DNA of 64,000 nt from a bacterium (lineage in GTDB: Bacteria > Orphanbacterota > Orphanbacteria > Orphanbacterales > Orphanbacteraceae), in assembly GCA_025782575.1 (NCBI GenBank), contig JALGYY010000017.1, positions 795,892 to 859,891 of the forward strand. Reading direction: 5' to 3'. Positions within the stretch are counted from its first letter, which is position 1. Each line of letters starts with the position of its first letter. The notes below the pieces were generated by a model. It was not told the DNA's origin and ran no database searches. It saw only the letters and a list, made by a program, of their open reading frames with translations. The position numbers were made by a program, and so were the translations under genes. Below, piece by piece: positions 15,046 to 23,538 of the stretch.

Positions 15046-17350
15046 TCACTTTTTCACAAACGCCAAGACTCGGTCTACCCATCCCCGAAGTTCGGTCTCG
15101 TTCACCGTCTCGGTCTCCCACGCAAGATTGGTGTTGTGGTGAAACCTGTTAGCGTACTCGCAGATTGCGTCCAACTCTGTCACTGCGGCCGGAGACAGAA
15201 TGGGCTGACTCCCCGCGCCTTGATCCCGGATTTTTCGCCGGAGATCGCCGAGAACGTCACCCGGCAGAAAGTGCGCGGGGCAGCACCGTCGCAGGAAACC
15301 CTCCATCACATGCCGCAGGCCTTGGGCCACCAAGCGCGAGCGCGCGGGATTGCCCGGGCAATACTCCCGCAATCGTTGATGTTGGCGGTCGTACTCGGTC
15401 ACAGAATCGTCTCCGATTGACCACGTCGAGATCGTTGATCCAGGCGGAGCCTCGACGATGGCTAGCGGCGTGCAAGCCTGTCGGTCAGCGTACCGCCAAA
15501 TAGCGCACAGGAACGCCTTGGAGTGCGAAAGTACGATCACTTGCTGGACCCGCTGGACCATGCTGCGCACCTCCTGAACCGTCGTGAGTGACCGATGCTC
15601 ATCAAGACTCGTCAATGGATCGTCAATCACCACGATCTTGGATGCCAGCGCCGGATCCTGATCCAGCGACACGAAAAAGAAGGCAAGAGCCAACGCATTG
15701 CGGTCCCCGGCGCTTAGCGTGCTCCGGAAGGATGGCGTTCCCCGCACTGGGGGCGCACCACCGGTCGGGATGTTTGTGTTGTTGATGACTACGCTGTACG
15801 TACACGCCGATCCGCCGCGAGTGTTAGCCGGGGTCATGCTGCCAAGCTGGAAACCTGCGTTGAATCGCTGAAGGTACACATTGATCGCGGTCTCATATCT
15901 GGGAAATACGTCCGTCCTGTACTGGTCCAACGCAGTTCGCGCTTGGTCGCGGAGATCCTCAGTCTCCCTCTTCGCGGCCCTTTCCTCCAAATACGCTTGG
16001 CACAAGGCGTTCGTCGGGGGAGCGTGGCGTGCTCTGACAGCCATCAGTCGCGCCAGATCGGAAGCCAATATCGTTGGGTTGCCCGAAGCCGCCTGTTCCT
16101 TCGTGAGGCGAACGGCGGCATTGGCTCGCTGCAGTTGTTGACTCAACGCGGCGATAGTCGCCCGCTGCCCTTCGTAGGCCAGGATAGCTTCACGGGCCTC
16201 TGCAGAGAGAGTAGTACGATCCAGTGGTGCGGCCTGCTTCGCGGCCAGAGCTTCGGCAACTGCATCATTCGCCGCTTGCCAATCTCGAACTACAGCGGCA
16301 GTGTCCACGGCGATCTCGGGTATATCGCAGAAGCGAACCCAAAACTGCCTCCCCTCCACGGCAATTCGGACAGCCCGCTCGAACGACGCCGGAGTGTCGC
16401 CCCCATGGATCCGGGTGTTCGCCGCTATGGCTTCAATAACAGATCGCTTCAATTGATCATAGGCGTCACTGAAATACGCGCGATAGTGGGCGATCAGCTC
16501 TGATCCGGGGAGGTCTTGAGCACAGAATGGGCAGACGACCGCCCCCTCAGTAGAAATAGGTATTGGCACCCGCGCCATCCCATCCGCGATCCACGCCTCC
16601 CCGCCTTGCCCTATGCGCCCCAAGGTGTTCTTGGACCCGCACAGCCGCGTCCGCGTCAAGGGCTGGCAAGTCACGCCGGAGGACCGCTTCGATGGCCGGG
16701 AGATCGACCGCGGGCAAGGCAATGGGCGCGAATTCAGCGGTGTTTCGCACCGCATCTTGCTCTCTTGCCGCCGCAAGGTTGCGTTCCGCCGTTTGGACCG
16801 CGGAATCAATATCGGTGCGAGTGGGAAGGTTGCAGAACTCGTCCACTGAAAGAGCCCCGCACTCGGCGGCGGGAATGGCGGCGCCCTTGACGCGTAACTG
16901 GCGGTTGTGTTGCTCAATCGCCGCGATAGAAGTCTGGTGCCGCTGATTCAGCTCGATTCCCTGAGCGCCGAGAATCAACTCGTGTAGTCGCTGGCGATGC
17001 TCGGGGCTGATTGCTAAGCCGGAATAGACATTCTGGTCCACAAACTGGTCGTCGAACACTACGATGTCGCCGAGCGAGCGGTTCCACGCCCCGTTCTGAA
17101 ACACCGCCGCCGAAGGGTCGCCAGTGCAATCTAGGACGACGTGAGGCGGATGCACAGCTCCGATCCGGGCCCGTTCGGTAATCGGGGTAGGATCGTTGGT
17201 ACCTAGAGATCGAAGAATCGCAGCAAGGGTGGTTTTGCCTCGCCCGTTTTCTGCGTAAATGAGCGTCAGTCGTAATAGTGTGATGCTCGCAGCTTCACTC
17301 ACCGAATCGAACTGCCCGACGTTCCTAAGGAGTTGTAGACGATTGATCAA
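15046..17350 (-). pseudogene. RloC/PrrC-like AAA_13 ATPase, candidate anticodon nuclease, frameshifted
   Basis: Two overlapping frames make one protein of about 767 residues if a single base is removed from the C run at 16618-16621. The joined product has Walker A AENGRGKTT (about 33-41), a zinc-hook motif CPFC (273-276) between coiled-coil arms, the ABC signature LSAGDR (545-550), Walker B IVVIDDP (572-578) and an H-loop LSHS (His609). That is the Rad50-like layout of RloC. The C-terminal part has R679-x3-E683 and a downstream histidine pair (737-738), reminiscent of the Arg-x3-Glu...His triad of the PrrC anticodon nuclease, though spacing differs. PrrC and RloC genes sit in type I R-M loci, as here. 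Natural break or assembly error cannot be told apart. Confidence 0.75.
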
Positions 17351-17424
17351 CGATCACACACCTCTCTGGATATCTGTCTAGTTTTGGGGGTTGTGCGCAC
17401 GAGCCAATAACAGCCTCGGTACGA

Positions 17425-17489
17425 GCCTAACGCCTTGCCGATAAGCGGCAGTCCCGAAGCGGCCGTCCATCTGCAACGCCTTGGACAGC
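17425..17489 (-). other. Integron attC site (attC-2)
   Basis: On the minus strand the 65 bases after the serine-protease stop have attC architecture: a divergent R'' box (GCTGTCC), AAGGCGTTGCAG (shared with many chromosomal attC sites), GGACGGCCGCTTCGGG, the L' arm GCCGCTTATCGGCAAGGC and a perfect R' box GTTAGGC (17425-17431). It starts six bases past the stop codon, as in typical cassettes. Orientation equals attC-1. Confidence 0.75.
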
Positions 17490-17494
17490 CGCAA

Positions 17495-18733
17495 TTATTC
17501 CCATGTGAGGGATAGCCGCTCTTGGATCGCATCCCAAGGGACCCCGAAAGAGAGACCTTCAAATCCCGGAGCGGCGATTTTCCAACTAACAATGGCCACA
17601 ACCTGCCCGGCCGAATTAATCAAGGGACCGCCGCTATTGCCCGGGTTCAGGCTTGCATCTGTTTGCAGGTAAGAAAACCCATCGAGAGTGCGATGACCAC
17701 TAACAATCCCGCGGCTCACGGAAAACGCAAGCTCCTCGCCACTCGGCGCACCAATCGCATAGAGTTCCTCACCAACAGCTGGAGGCTGCCCCGTGAGCAG
17801 TGGCATGCACGCGTGGCCCTTTCCTGGCAATTTGATAAGAGCCACGTCTTGCGCAAGATCTTCCTTTATGACCTCTGCAGTGAGTTCGAGACCGGAGTGC
17901 AGAACGACAACTACGTTCTCAAGACCACTAACTACATGTGCCGCGGTAATGGCTTCCCCAGAAGAGGCGATCACAACGCCACTTCCGATACTGGCTCCGG
18001 CCCTGATTAAGACTACACAGTCCATGAGTTCATCCAAGTCTCCGGGCATCGACCTGGGAGTCACTTCACATCGCTGGACGGAGTGAAGGGGTCCGGAGGC
18101 AATTGCTGCGCCCCACTCAGCACTGGGGCGTTTTCCAACGATTTCAACAAATGCTGGATTAGCCATTAGGTTGCTTAGGGCCGCCCTAAACGCGCCTTGG
18201 ACACATGCGTTGGTTGCGCCAGAATGCTTTGCGTACCCTACTGTAGTATCTGCGAAAACAACCTCTTGACGCAAGGCGTTGTAGAGTTGCCACTCTACCG
18301 TCATGTTGGCGTCTGAGTAATTCCCCGCGAGCGAGCCAAATGTATTCAGCTCCATTGTCGTAACGGTGCCACCAATTTGATATTCGGCCTTCGCCGACTT
18401 GTCGATCCCGAACAACAGATTATCTCCACCAAGAACCTCATAGCCGGAAGACTTCATGTGCTCCGAAGCGATGATTTTGAACTCATCGGATGCAACAGTA
18501 AGATTCGACTGCCAGACGTGTTTGAACTTGACGATCTGGAGCATGCCCTCGTGATGGGCGCCAAGTTCTGTACCGGAAGGCACGCGCACGACAAGCCGAG
18601 TGAAAGTAATGGGTGCTGACCCCGTGGGGCCTAACACTAGTGGCGTAAGAGTTGGAACTACGGTGCTCTTGGTAGTGGCGCAGCCCGCGAGGACCAGCGA
18701 CATCCCCACAATTGCAAGAGATTTCAATAACAT
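17495..18733 (-). CDS. Trypsin-like (DegP/HtrA-type) serine protease lipoprotein in a cassette
   Basis: A 412-residue lipoprotein (lipobox LAGC, Cys18) with two parts. Residues about 40-210 are a domain I do not recognise, with beta-rich strands such as YQIGGTVTTMEL. Residues about 235-412 form a trypsin-like domain with the catalytic triad intact: His266 (TAAHVV), Asp296 (DVALIKL) and Ser367 (NPGNSGGP). No PDZ domain follows, unlike DegP. The start has an excellent ribosome-binding site (GGGAGGT). It is framed by attC-1 upstream and attC-2 directly after its stop, the signature of one gene cassette. Confidence 0.8.
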   Translation of the reverse strand: MLLKSLAIVGMSLVLAGCATTKSTVVPTLTPLVLGPTGSAPITFTRLVVRVPSGTELGAHHEGMLQIVKFKHVWQSNLTVASDEFKIIASEHMKSSGYEVLGGDNLLFGIDKSAKAEYQIGGTVTTMELNTFGSLAGNYSDANMTVEWQLYNALRQEVVFADTTVGYAKHSGATNACVQGAFRAALSNLMANPAFVEIVGKRPSAEWGAAIASGPLHSVQRCEVTPRSMPGDLDELMDCVVLIRAGASIGSGVVIASSGEAITAAHVVSGLENVVVVLHSGLELTAEVIKEDLAQDVALIKLPGKGHACMPLLTGQPPAVGEELYAIGAPSGEELAFSVSRGIVSGHRTLDGFSYLQTDASLNPGNSGGPLINSAGQVVAIVSWKIAAPGFEGLSFGVPWDAIQERLSLTWE

Positions 18734-18810
18734 GTCGTTTACCTCCCGAGGATTAGAATCTGCGAGAGATCATGCTCCCGCTTGGGGATTACCGCAACAC
18801 AAAGTCTGCT

Positions 18811-18874
18811 GTCTAACGTCCCTGAGATGAGCTGCAATCGCGAAGCGGCTGTCTGCTTAAATCCATTGTTCGGC
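18811..18874 (-). other. Integron attC site (attC-1)
   Basis: The best attC in the window. On the minus strand: R'' GCCGAAC (18868-18874), AATGGATTTAAGCAGAC (L''), GCCGCTTCGCG loop, GCAGCTCATCTCAGG (L') and R' GTTAGAC (18811-18817). It lines up along its length with class 1 aadA-type attC sites, including the AACAAT start, the AAGC-x-GAC arm, the CCGCTTCGCG centre and the CGTTAGA end. It begins eight bases past the stop of the upstream gene. Confidence 0.85.
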
Positions 18875-18882
18875 ACGACCGC

Positions 18883-19500
18883 TTACTCATCCTTCTTCGC
18901 GATGACTCTCAGTTGCGTAAGCGTGCTATCCTTTACCGCCTCTACGAATAGTGGGCGAGTATCGCCATCCAGGGTTGTCAATACTCGATTTACGAAGTAA
19001 TCGCCGAGTTCGTAGCGGCGGGGTGAACCGGCTGAGTGGTATTCATTGCCACTGTAGACACCAGGGGTTGGCCGGCCGTCGTCGCCGGGGATCTCCATGA
19101 GCTTGGGTGCTTTGGTGAGTTTCTTCATGTCGCCGATTTGGCACTGGGCGCGACTCTTCTCTTTGGGGCTTAGCTTCTTCAATTCGCCGCGCTTGGCTTG
19201 GACTAGTATGGCCTTGTCTACTGTGGATTGGCCGTCTGTAATGGTAGCTGTGATGGCGAGATCTGCTCCTGACCAGCGCTCTGCGGCACCGGGCCCTCGA
19301 TCATCCATGACGGTAGACTGGAATTCGACGCGGCCATGAGAGCCGCTGTACGCAACGCCCTCCAGAGCGTGAGCGAGAGCCGCAGTGTAGGCAGCTTCCT
19401 GGCGGTATCGACGGTGGTCGACCGACTCAATGGCCTTCTCAACGTGTCGGCGCACGGCCTGCCTGACATCCCGATGAAAGCCGAACGCGTGTCGTGGCAT
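18883..19500 (-). CDS. PD-(D/E)XK-like nuclease-fold protein in a cassette
   Basis: A 205-residue cytoplasmic protein. The pattern E35 (RQEAAYTAALAHAL), D80 (WSGADLAITATI) and Q101-A-K103 (AILVQAKRG) matches the E ... D ... (Q/E)xK active site of the restriction-endonuclease-like superfamily. The C-terminal part (PGVYSGNEYHSAGSPRRYELGDYFVNRVL) may bind substrate. Members often act as restriction or defence nucleases, but no methyltransferase is adjacent. The start is behind GGAGGGGGG. Its stop is eight bases from attC-1, so it is the first clear cassette next to the chromosomal alr gene. The nuclease call rests on motif spacing and needs a profile comparison. Confidence 0.6.
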   Translation of the reverse strand: MPRHAFGFHRDVRQAVRRHVEKAIESVDHRRYRQEAAYTAALAHALEGVAYSGSHGRVEFQSTVMDDRGPGAAERWSGADLAITATITDGQSTVDKAILVQAKRGELKKLSPKEKSRAQCQIGDMKKLTKAPKLMEIPGDDGRPTPGVYSGNEYHSAGSPRRYELGDYFVNRVLTTLDGDTRPLFVEAVKDSTLTQLRVIAKKDE

Positions 19501-19522
19501 CTCGTCCCCCCTCCATGTGCCG

Positions 19523-19551
19523 AACTAATACTCTATCAATTAGCCCAATGC
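19523..19551 (-). repeat. 29-base motif shared with 10622-10650 (copy B)
   Basis: Second copy of the AATTGATAG-containing motif, 22 bases upstream of the start codon of the PD-(D/E)XK-like gene. It differs from copy A at four of 29 positions. Here no hairpin precedes it, and the next gene upstream is the host alr, so it may mark the array edge. Confidence 0.5.
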
Positions 19552-19643
19552 CGATTTTTTCCGTTCAGGCCAGAATACCATACATGGCAATGAGGCAGCA
19601 TGGAACGCGCTTAGTCGGCGAGGTTTACCAATGTGCAGAAGGG

Positions 19644-19660
19644 AGTCCCAAACTGGGACT
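19644..19660 (-). terminator. Weak hairpin after alr
   Basis: AGTCCCA and TGGGACT form a seven-base stem around a three-base loop 92 bases past the alr stop. No T run follows on the minus strand, so it would be at best a weak terminator. The rest of 19552-19751 shows nothing recognisable. Confidence 0.25.
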
Positions 19661-19751
19661 GATTTCCAGCGTGATTGGAATCCTGAACGAGCTCAACAAG
19701 AGGCCTGTCGCAGCGGCAGAACGCCCGGCACGATCAGAAGATCAACACCCC

Positions 19752-20930
19752 TCACCCCTCCTCGAACGACCGCGACCCAAGCATGGTCCTCGCCCAAAGC
19801 AGGCGCTCCGACCTTGTATAAACGCGCGGTACCCTTCGCCCAATAGCCAACGTAATCTCATACGGCATGCGCTCGGTGCGTCGCGCTACTTCGCTTACGG
19901 TGATCTCTTCGTCACCCATTCGGCCGACCAGCACGACCTCGTCGCCCACTTCCACGCCGGCCCCCTCACCGCAATCAACCATGAGTGCATCCATGGTGAT
20001 CTGGCCGACTATCGGAACGCGCACGCCGCGAATAAGCACCTCACCCCCATTCGACATCTTTGGACTGTACCCATGACCATAACCAACCGGGATGACCGCG
20101 ATAGTGGTCGGGCCGGGTACTTCGTATGTCAATCCATAGCTGATGTTTTCGCCACCGTGGAACTGTCGGACTTGGACTACTCGTGAGCGGAACGAGAGTG
20201 CGGGGCTGATGGTGACGCCAGGCGGGAGCTTTTCTTTGTCCATGTGACCGTAGAGAAAGATGCCGGGCCTGACTGATGTCAGGCAGGTGCTGTCCACCCC
20301 CCAGCAGAGGCTTGCGGAGTTGGCGGCGTGCACTTCGGGAGGCTCGATCCCCTCGGCTCGAAGGGCCGCGATCAGACGTTCGAAGTTGCGGATCTGTTCG
20401 TTCGAAAACTGGACATCATCATGGTCGGTCGCGGGAAAGTGCGTATAAACACCGGCGAGCGCGATGCCGTCCATGGCGCCGAGTTCCTTCAGAAATGGAA
20501 TCGCATCCCGTGTAAAGACCCCCCATCGCCCCATCCCGGTGTCGATCTCAACCTGGTAACGCCCGACCACTCCTGCGCTCAGACATTCCCCCGCATACTC
20601 CCGGGCGAAATCGATCTCCACGATCGACGGTTCGATCCGATTGCGGACCACACGAGCCGCTTCCCCTTTCATCGGGGGATTGAACATCAGTATCGGGAGG
20701 TCGATTCCCGCTTCCCGAAGCTCCACCGCCTCGTCGAGGGTCGCCACACCGAGTCGATTGACGCCGTTCCGAACGGCCTCATGAGCGACCGCGATTGCGC
20801 CGAGACCATAGCCGTCCGCTTTCACGACCATCAGGATGCCTCGGTCTTCGCCGATCATTCGGCGGGCTTCCCGGCAGTTATGCGCAATGGCGTCGAGATC
20901 GACCACGGCTGATACGGGATATCGGTTCAT
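19752..20930 (-). CDS. alr: Alanine racemase
   Basis: PLP-dependent racemase making D-alanine for peptidoglycan. The 392 residues cover the N-terminal TIM barrel and the C-terminal beta domain. Lys37 in VVKADGYG carries PLP, and Tyr265 in NISYGLTY is the second catalytic base; HFPATDH, VRPGIFLYG, GYGHGY and GQITMD are family motifs. It follows an AAGGTG ribosome-binding site. The TPR-membrane gene lies ten bases upstream, so the two are probably cotranscribed. It marks the right border of the cassette-like region. Confidence 0.95.
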   Translation of the reverse strand: MNRYPVSAVVDLDAIAHNCREARRMIGEDRGILMVVKADGYGLGAIAVAHEAVRNGVNRLGVATLDEAVELREAGIDLPILMFNPPMKGEAARVVRNRIEPSIVEIDFAREYAGECLSAGVVGRYQVEIDTGMGRWGVFTRDAIPFLKELGAMDGIALAGVYTHFPATDHDDVQFSNEQIRNFERLIAALRAEGIEPPEVHAANSASLCWGVDSTCLTSVRPGIFLYGHMDKEKLPPGVTISPALSFRSRVVQVRQFHGGENISYGLTYEVPGPTTIAVIPVGYGHGYSPKMSNGGEVLIRGVRVPIVGQITMDALMVDCGEGAGVEVGDEVVLVGRMGDEEITVSEVARRTERMPYEITLAIGRRVPRVYTRSERLLWARTMLGSRSFEEG

Positions 20931-20939
20931 CGTCGCACC

Positions 20940-23534
20940 TTATTTAAGCAATCGGGAGAGGGAATCCGCTTTCTGTCTGGCGTAAGCCTCTTCCACCTGA
21001 TTCCCCATCACGGCATTCAGATCGGCCACATGCACGTACGTCTCCGCGCGGGCGGCCAGATCGCTGACCGGGGTCTGCTCGAGTGCCACACGGAAGGCAT
21101 CGAGCGCCTGTTCCGGCTTATCGAGACGGGCGAGAACGACCCCCTTGGTGTCATAAAAGTAACCGAGCTCGTTCAGCGTGGCGAATCGAATCCCCCGCTC
21201 CACAAGTTCGGCCGCACGCTCCAGATTACGGCCACTCTCGACAAACAGATAGGCGAGCGCGTTGTAAGCGCCGGCGAGTGAACTGTCGAGTGCAATCGCC
21301 CGCTCCAGTTCGTCCTCCGCTTCCGGGTTCTTTCCGATTCGAATGAAAGCGACTCCCAGCTTGTAAGCGATCGACGGGCTGAGCGGGTGCCTCTCTTTTG
21401 CGATCTCATAATATGTGAGCGCCTGAGCGACATTCCCCATTCTGTCATAGCCGTCGGCGAGCGCTTCGTATTCGCTGAATGTCTCCGAATCCGCAGCCTC
21501 CAACTGACCGAGAAGATCGACTCCCATCCTGTCGATACCGAGACGGCCAAATCCTTTCGCGAGGCCGAGAGTGATCAGTGGATCGACCCCCTCCCCCTTC
21601 AATGCCGAGTAATAAGCTTGGGCGGCACCGGAGCTGTCGGCCGAGTTCAGCAGGCAGTTCCCGAGGTTCAGCCAGTCTCCCGCCGAACCGCTCGTCTCGG
21701 CCGCCAGGCGATACTCCGTCGCTGCACTGACGTAGTTCTCCATGCCGACGTAAATATTGGCAAGGTTTCTTCTGGCCTGCGCAAAGTCGGGGTCGATGGC
21801 GAGTGTCTTCTCGAGCGCAGCTACCGCGCCCGCCGTATCTCCGGCAGCCGCCTCCCCCACACCCCGAACGAATTGCGCCTCACGGAGTTCGGGAACGGAT
21901 GCAAGTAATAGCTCGTTCACCTCGGTCAGTCCCACCGAATCATCAATCTGCTTGTAGTGATCGATCCAACGGGAGAGATAGCTCACTACATACCGCCGAG
22001 CGAGATAGTCCCCCGTAAGTGCTCCCGGCGGAAAGCCGTCCCGATGGAAGAACTCGAGCCTGGTGGGAGCGATCTCCCCTTGACTCGATACGAATTGATA
22101 GACAGGGCCCGCAGAACGGAGCTGTTTTCCCGCAACGGTCTCTTTAGCAAAATCAGTAACGCTGTAAACCGGTTCGCCCGACGATACGAGCTTCAGGACG
22201 GCGGCATTGAGAGCAGCTTTACGGCCGGGTCTTCTCGGATCGATCCCCAAACGCTCCGGATAGAAATTGAGATCACGATCGAGAATCCGAACATCGGGCC
22301 GCAACCCTTCGACCCGCTGCAGGTAGTAAAGTAGAAAAGTATTATTATCGCCCGTAGTAAGAAGATGGCCATCCTGCGCCACCGCCTCAAGAACAGCCGT
22401 CCCTGTTTCGTCTCCCAGACGAAAATCGCGGGCCGAGCTGACGCTCCAGTTCCACATGAGCGGGACGATCGACAACACAATAACCGCGAACGGCGGAACC
22501 GGCGACCTTTGCGCCATTCTGGCGACGAGATCCTTGAGCAGAGGGGCAGCCAGCAGGAATCCGAGCAGAATGGCCGGAATATAATAGACCTGGGCGACAG
22601 CCCCGTCGCGAGGACCGACTCCATGATTCAGAAGCAGCAGCAGCCCGACAGAGAAAAGCGCAAAGTGAATCGTGAGCGATCGCTGCATGGGTGAACCGCT
22701 ACTCCGCCAGGCAGCGGCGATCGCAAATGGTACGAGCAATGCAACAACCGTCATCTCCCGCAGTATGAAAACCAGAAGCCATACTAATTGCGAACCGAGC
22801 AGCGAAACCGACCTCGCTTGTACCGAAAGTGCGCCGTACTGCTCCCGTGTTATATGAGCGAGAAGCCCCGAGATCGTCTCCGGCTTTCTCCACGCAAACA
22901 GTTCGGGCGAACCGGGTCTGACGAGCAGCACCAGATAGAGCGAAGCAGCGACAAAAAACGCGACCGCCCCCCTCCCGAGCAACCGAGCGTCAAGCGATCC
23001 CCGTGACCAGTAGTAGTAGAGAATGCCCGGAACGAGAAGCAGGATGGTCTGGTGATTGGCCGCGCCGAGCCCGAGTAGAAAGAACGTAAGCACCGGCCGG
23101 CGGCCGCGAAAAGTCGACCAGAGAACAGCGGCGATCAGAAGCACATTCAGGCCGTACACTTCGGCCTTTACCATTTCGGACCATGTAGTTCTTGAGAACG
23201 CGAAGAGAAGTATGACTGTTGCGGACGCCGCGATCGCCGCGCCGTCATTTTGCCGGCGAACACGGGCAGGAATCCCGCCGAGCAAAAGAGCGAGCATGTA
23301 CGCCGCCGCTCCTCCGCAAACTGCCGAAAGCAGATTGAGCCGGAGCGCGACTTCGCCAACGGGCAAAAGCGAGAAGAGCCGTCCGAGAAGCATGTATAGA
23401 GGATAGCCGGGCGGGTGAGCCACTCCCAGCTCGGCCGCCGCAGTCACCAGTTCACCCGAATCGCCCACGTAAATCGTCGGGCAGAGTGTGATCAGATAGA
23501 CGGCGAATACGACGCCGGCAACCGCATAGCGCAA
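20940..23534 (-). CDS. DUF2723 membrane protein with C-terminal TPR domain
   Basis: An 864-residue inner-membrane protein. The N-terminal DUF2723 region (about 1-500) holds around ten transmembrane segments and the family signature GDSGELVTAAAELGVAHPPGYPLY split over residues 24-47. DUF2723 belongs to the GT-C/protein O-mannosyltransferase-like group, so a lipid-linked sugar transferase role is likely but unproven. From about 550, tetratricopeptide repeats (for example AVAALEKTLAIDPDFAQARRN and AIALDSSLAGAYNALAYLF) face one side of the membrane. Starts with TTG at 23534 behind GAAGGGAA, four bases after the DUF4175 stop. Confidence 0.8.
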   Translation of the reverse strand: MRYAVAGVVFAVYLITLCPTIYVGDSGELVTAAAELGVAHPPGYPLYMLLGRLFSLLPVGEVALRLNLLSAVCGGAAAYMLALLLGGIPARVRRQNDGAAIAASATVILLFAFSRTTWSEMVKAEVYGLNVLLIAAVLWSTFRGRRPVLTFFLLGLGAANHQTILLLVPGILYYYWSRGSLDARLLGRGAVAFFVAASLYLVLLVRPGSPELFAWRKPETISGLLAHITREQYGALSVQARSVSLLGSQLVWLLVFILREMTVVALLVPFAIAAAWRSSGSPMQRSLTIHFALFSVGLLLLLNHGVGPRDGAVAQVYYIPAILLGFLLAAPLLKDLVARMAQRSPVPPFAVIVLSIVPLMWNWSVSSARDFRLGDETGTAVLEAVAQDGHLLTTGDNNTFLLYYLQRVEGLRPDVRILDRDLNFYPERLGIDPRRPGRKAALNAAVLKLVSSGEPVYSVTDFAKETVAGKQLRSAGPVYQFVSSQGEIAPTRLEFFHRDGFPPGALTGDYLARRYVVSYLSRWIDHYKQIDDSVGLTEVNELLLASVPELREAQFVRGVGEAAAGDTAGAVAALEKTLAIDPDFAQARRNLANIYVGMENYVSAATEYRLAAETSGSAGDWLNLGNCLLNSADSSGAAQAYYSALKGEGVDPLITLGLAKGFGRLGIDRMGVDLLGQLEAADSETFSEYEALADGYDRMGNVAQALTYYEIAKERHPLSPSIAYKLGVAFIRIGKNPEAEDELERAIALDSSLAGAYNALAYLFVESGRNLERAAELVERGIRFATLNELGYFYDTKGVVLARLDKPEQALDAFRVALEQTPVSDLAARAETYVHVADLNAVMGNQVEEAYARQKADSLSRLLK

Positions 23535-23538
23535 ACTT

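Noticed and set aside
18624-18632. GGCCTAACA as another attC R' box
   Set aside because: It lies inside the serine-protease coding sequence and has no partner arms.
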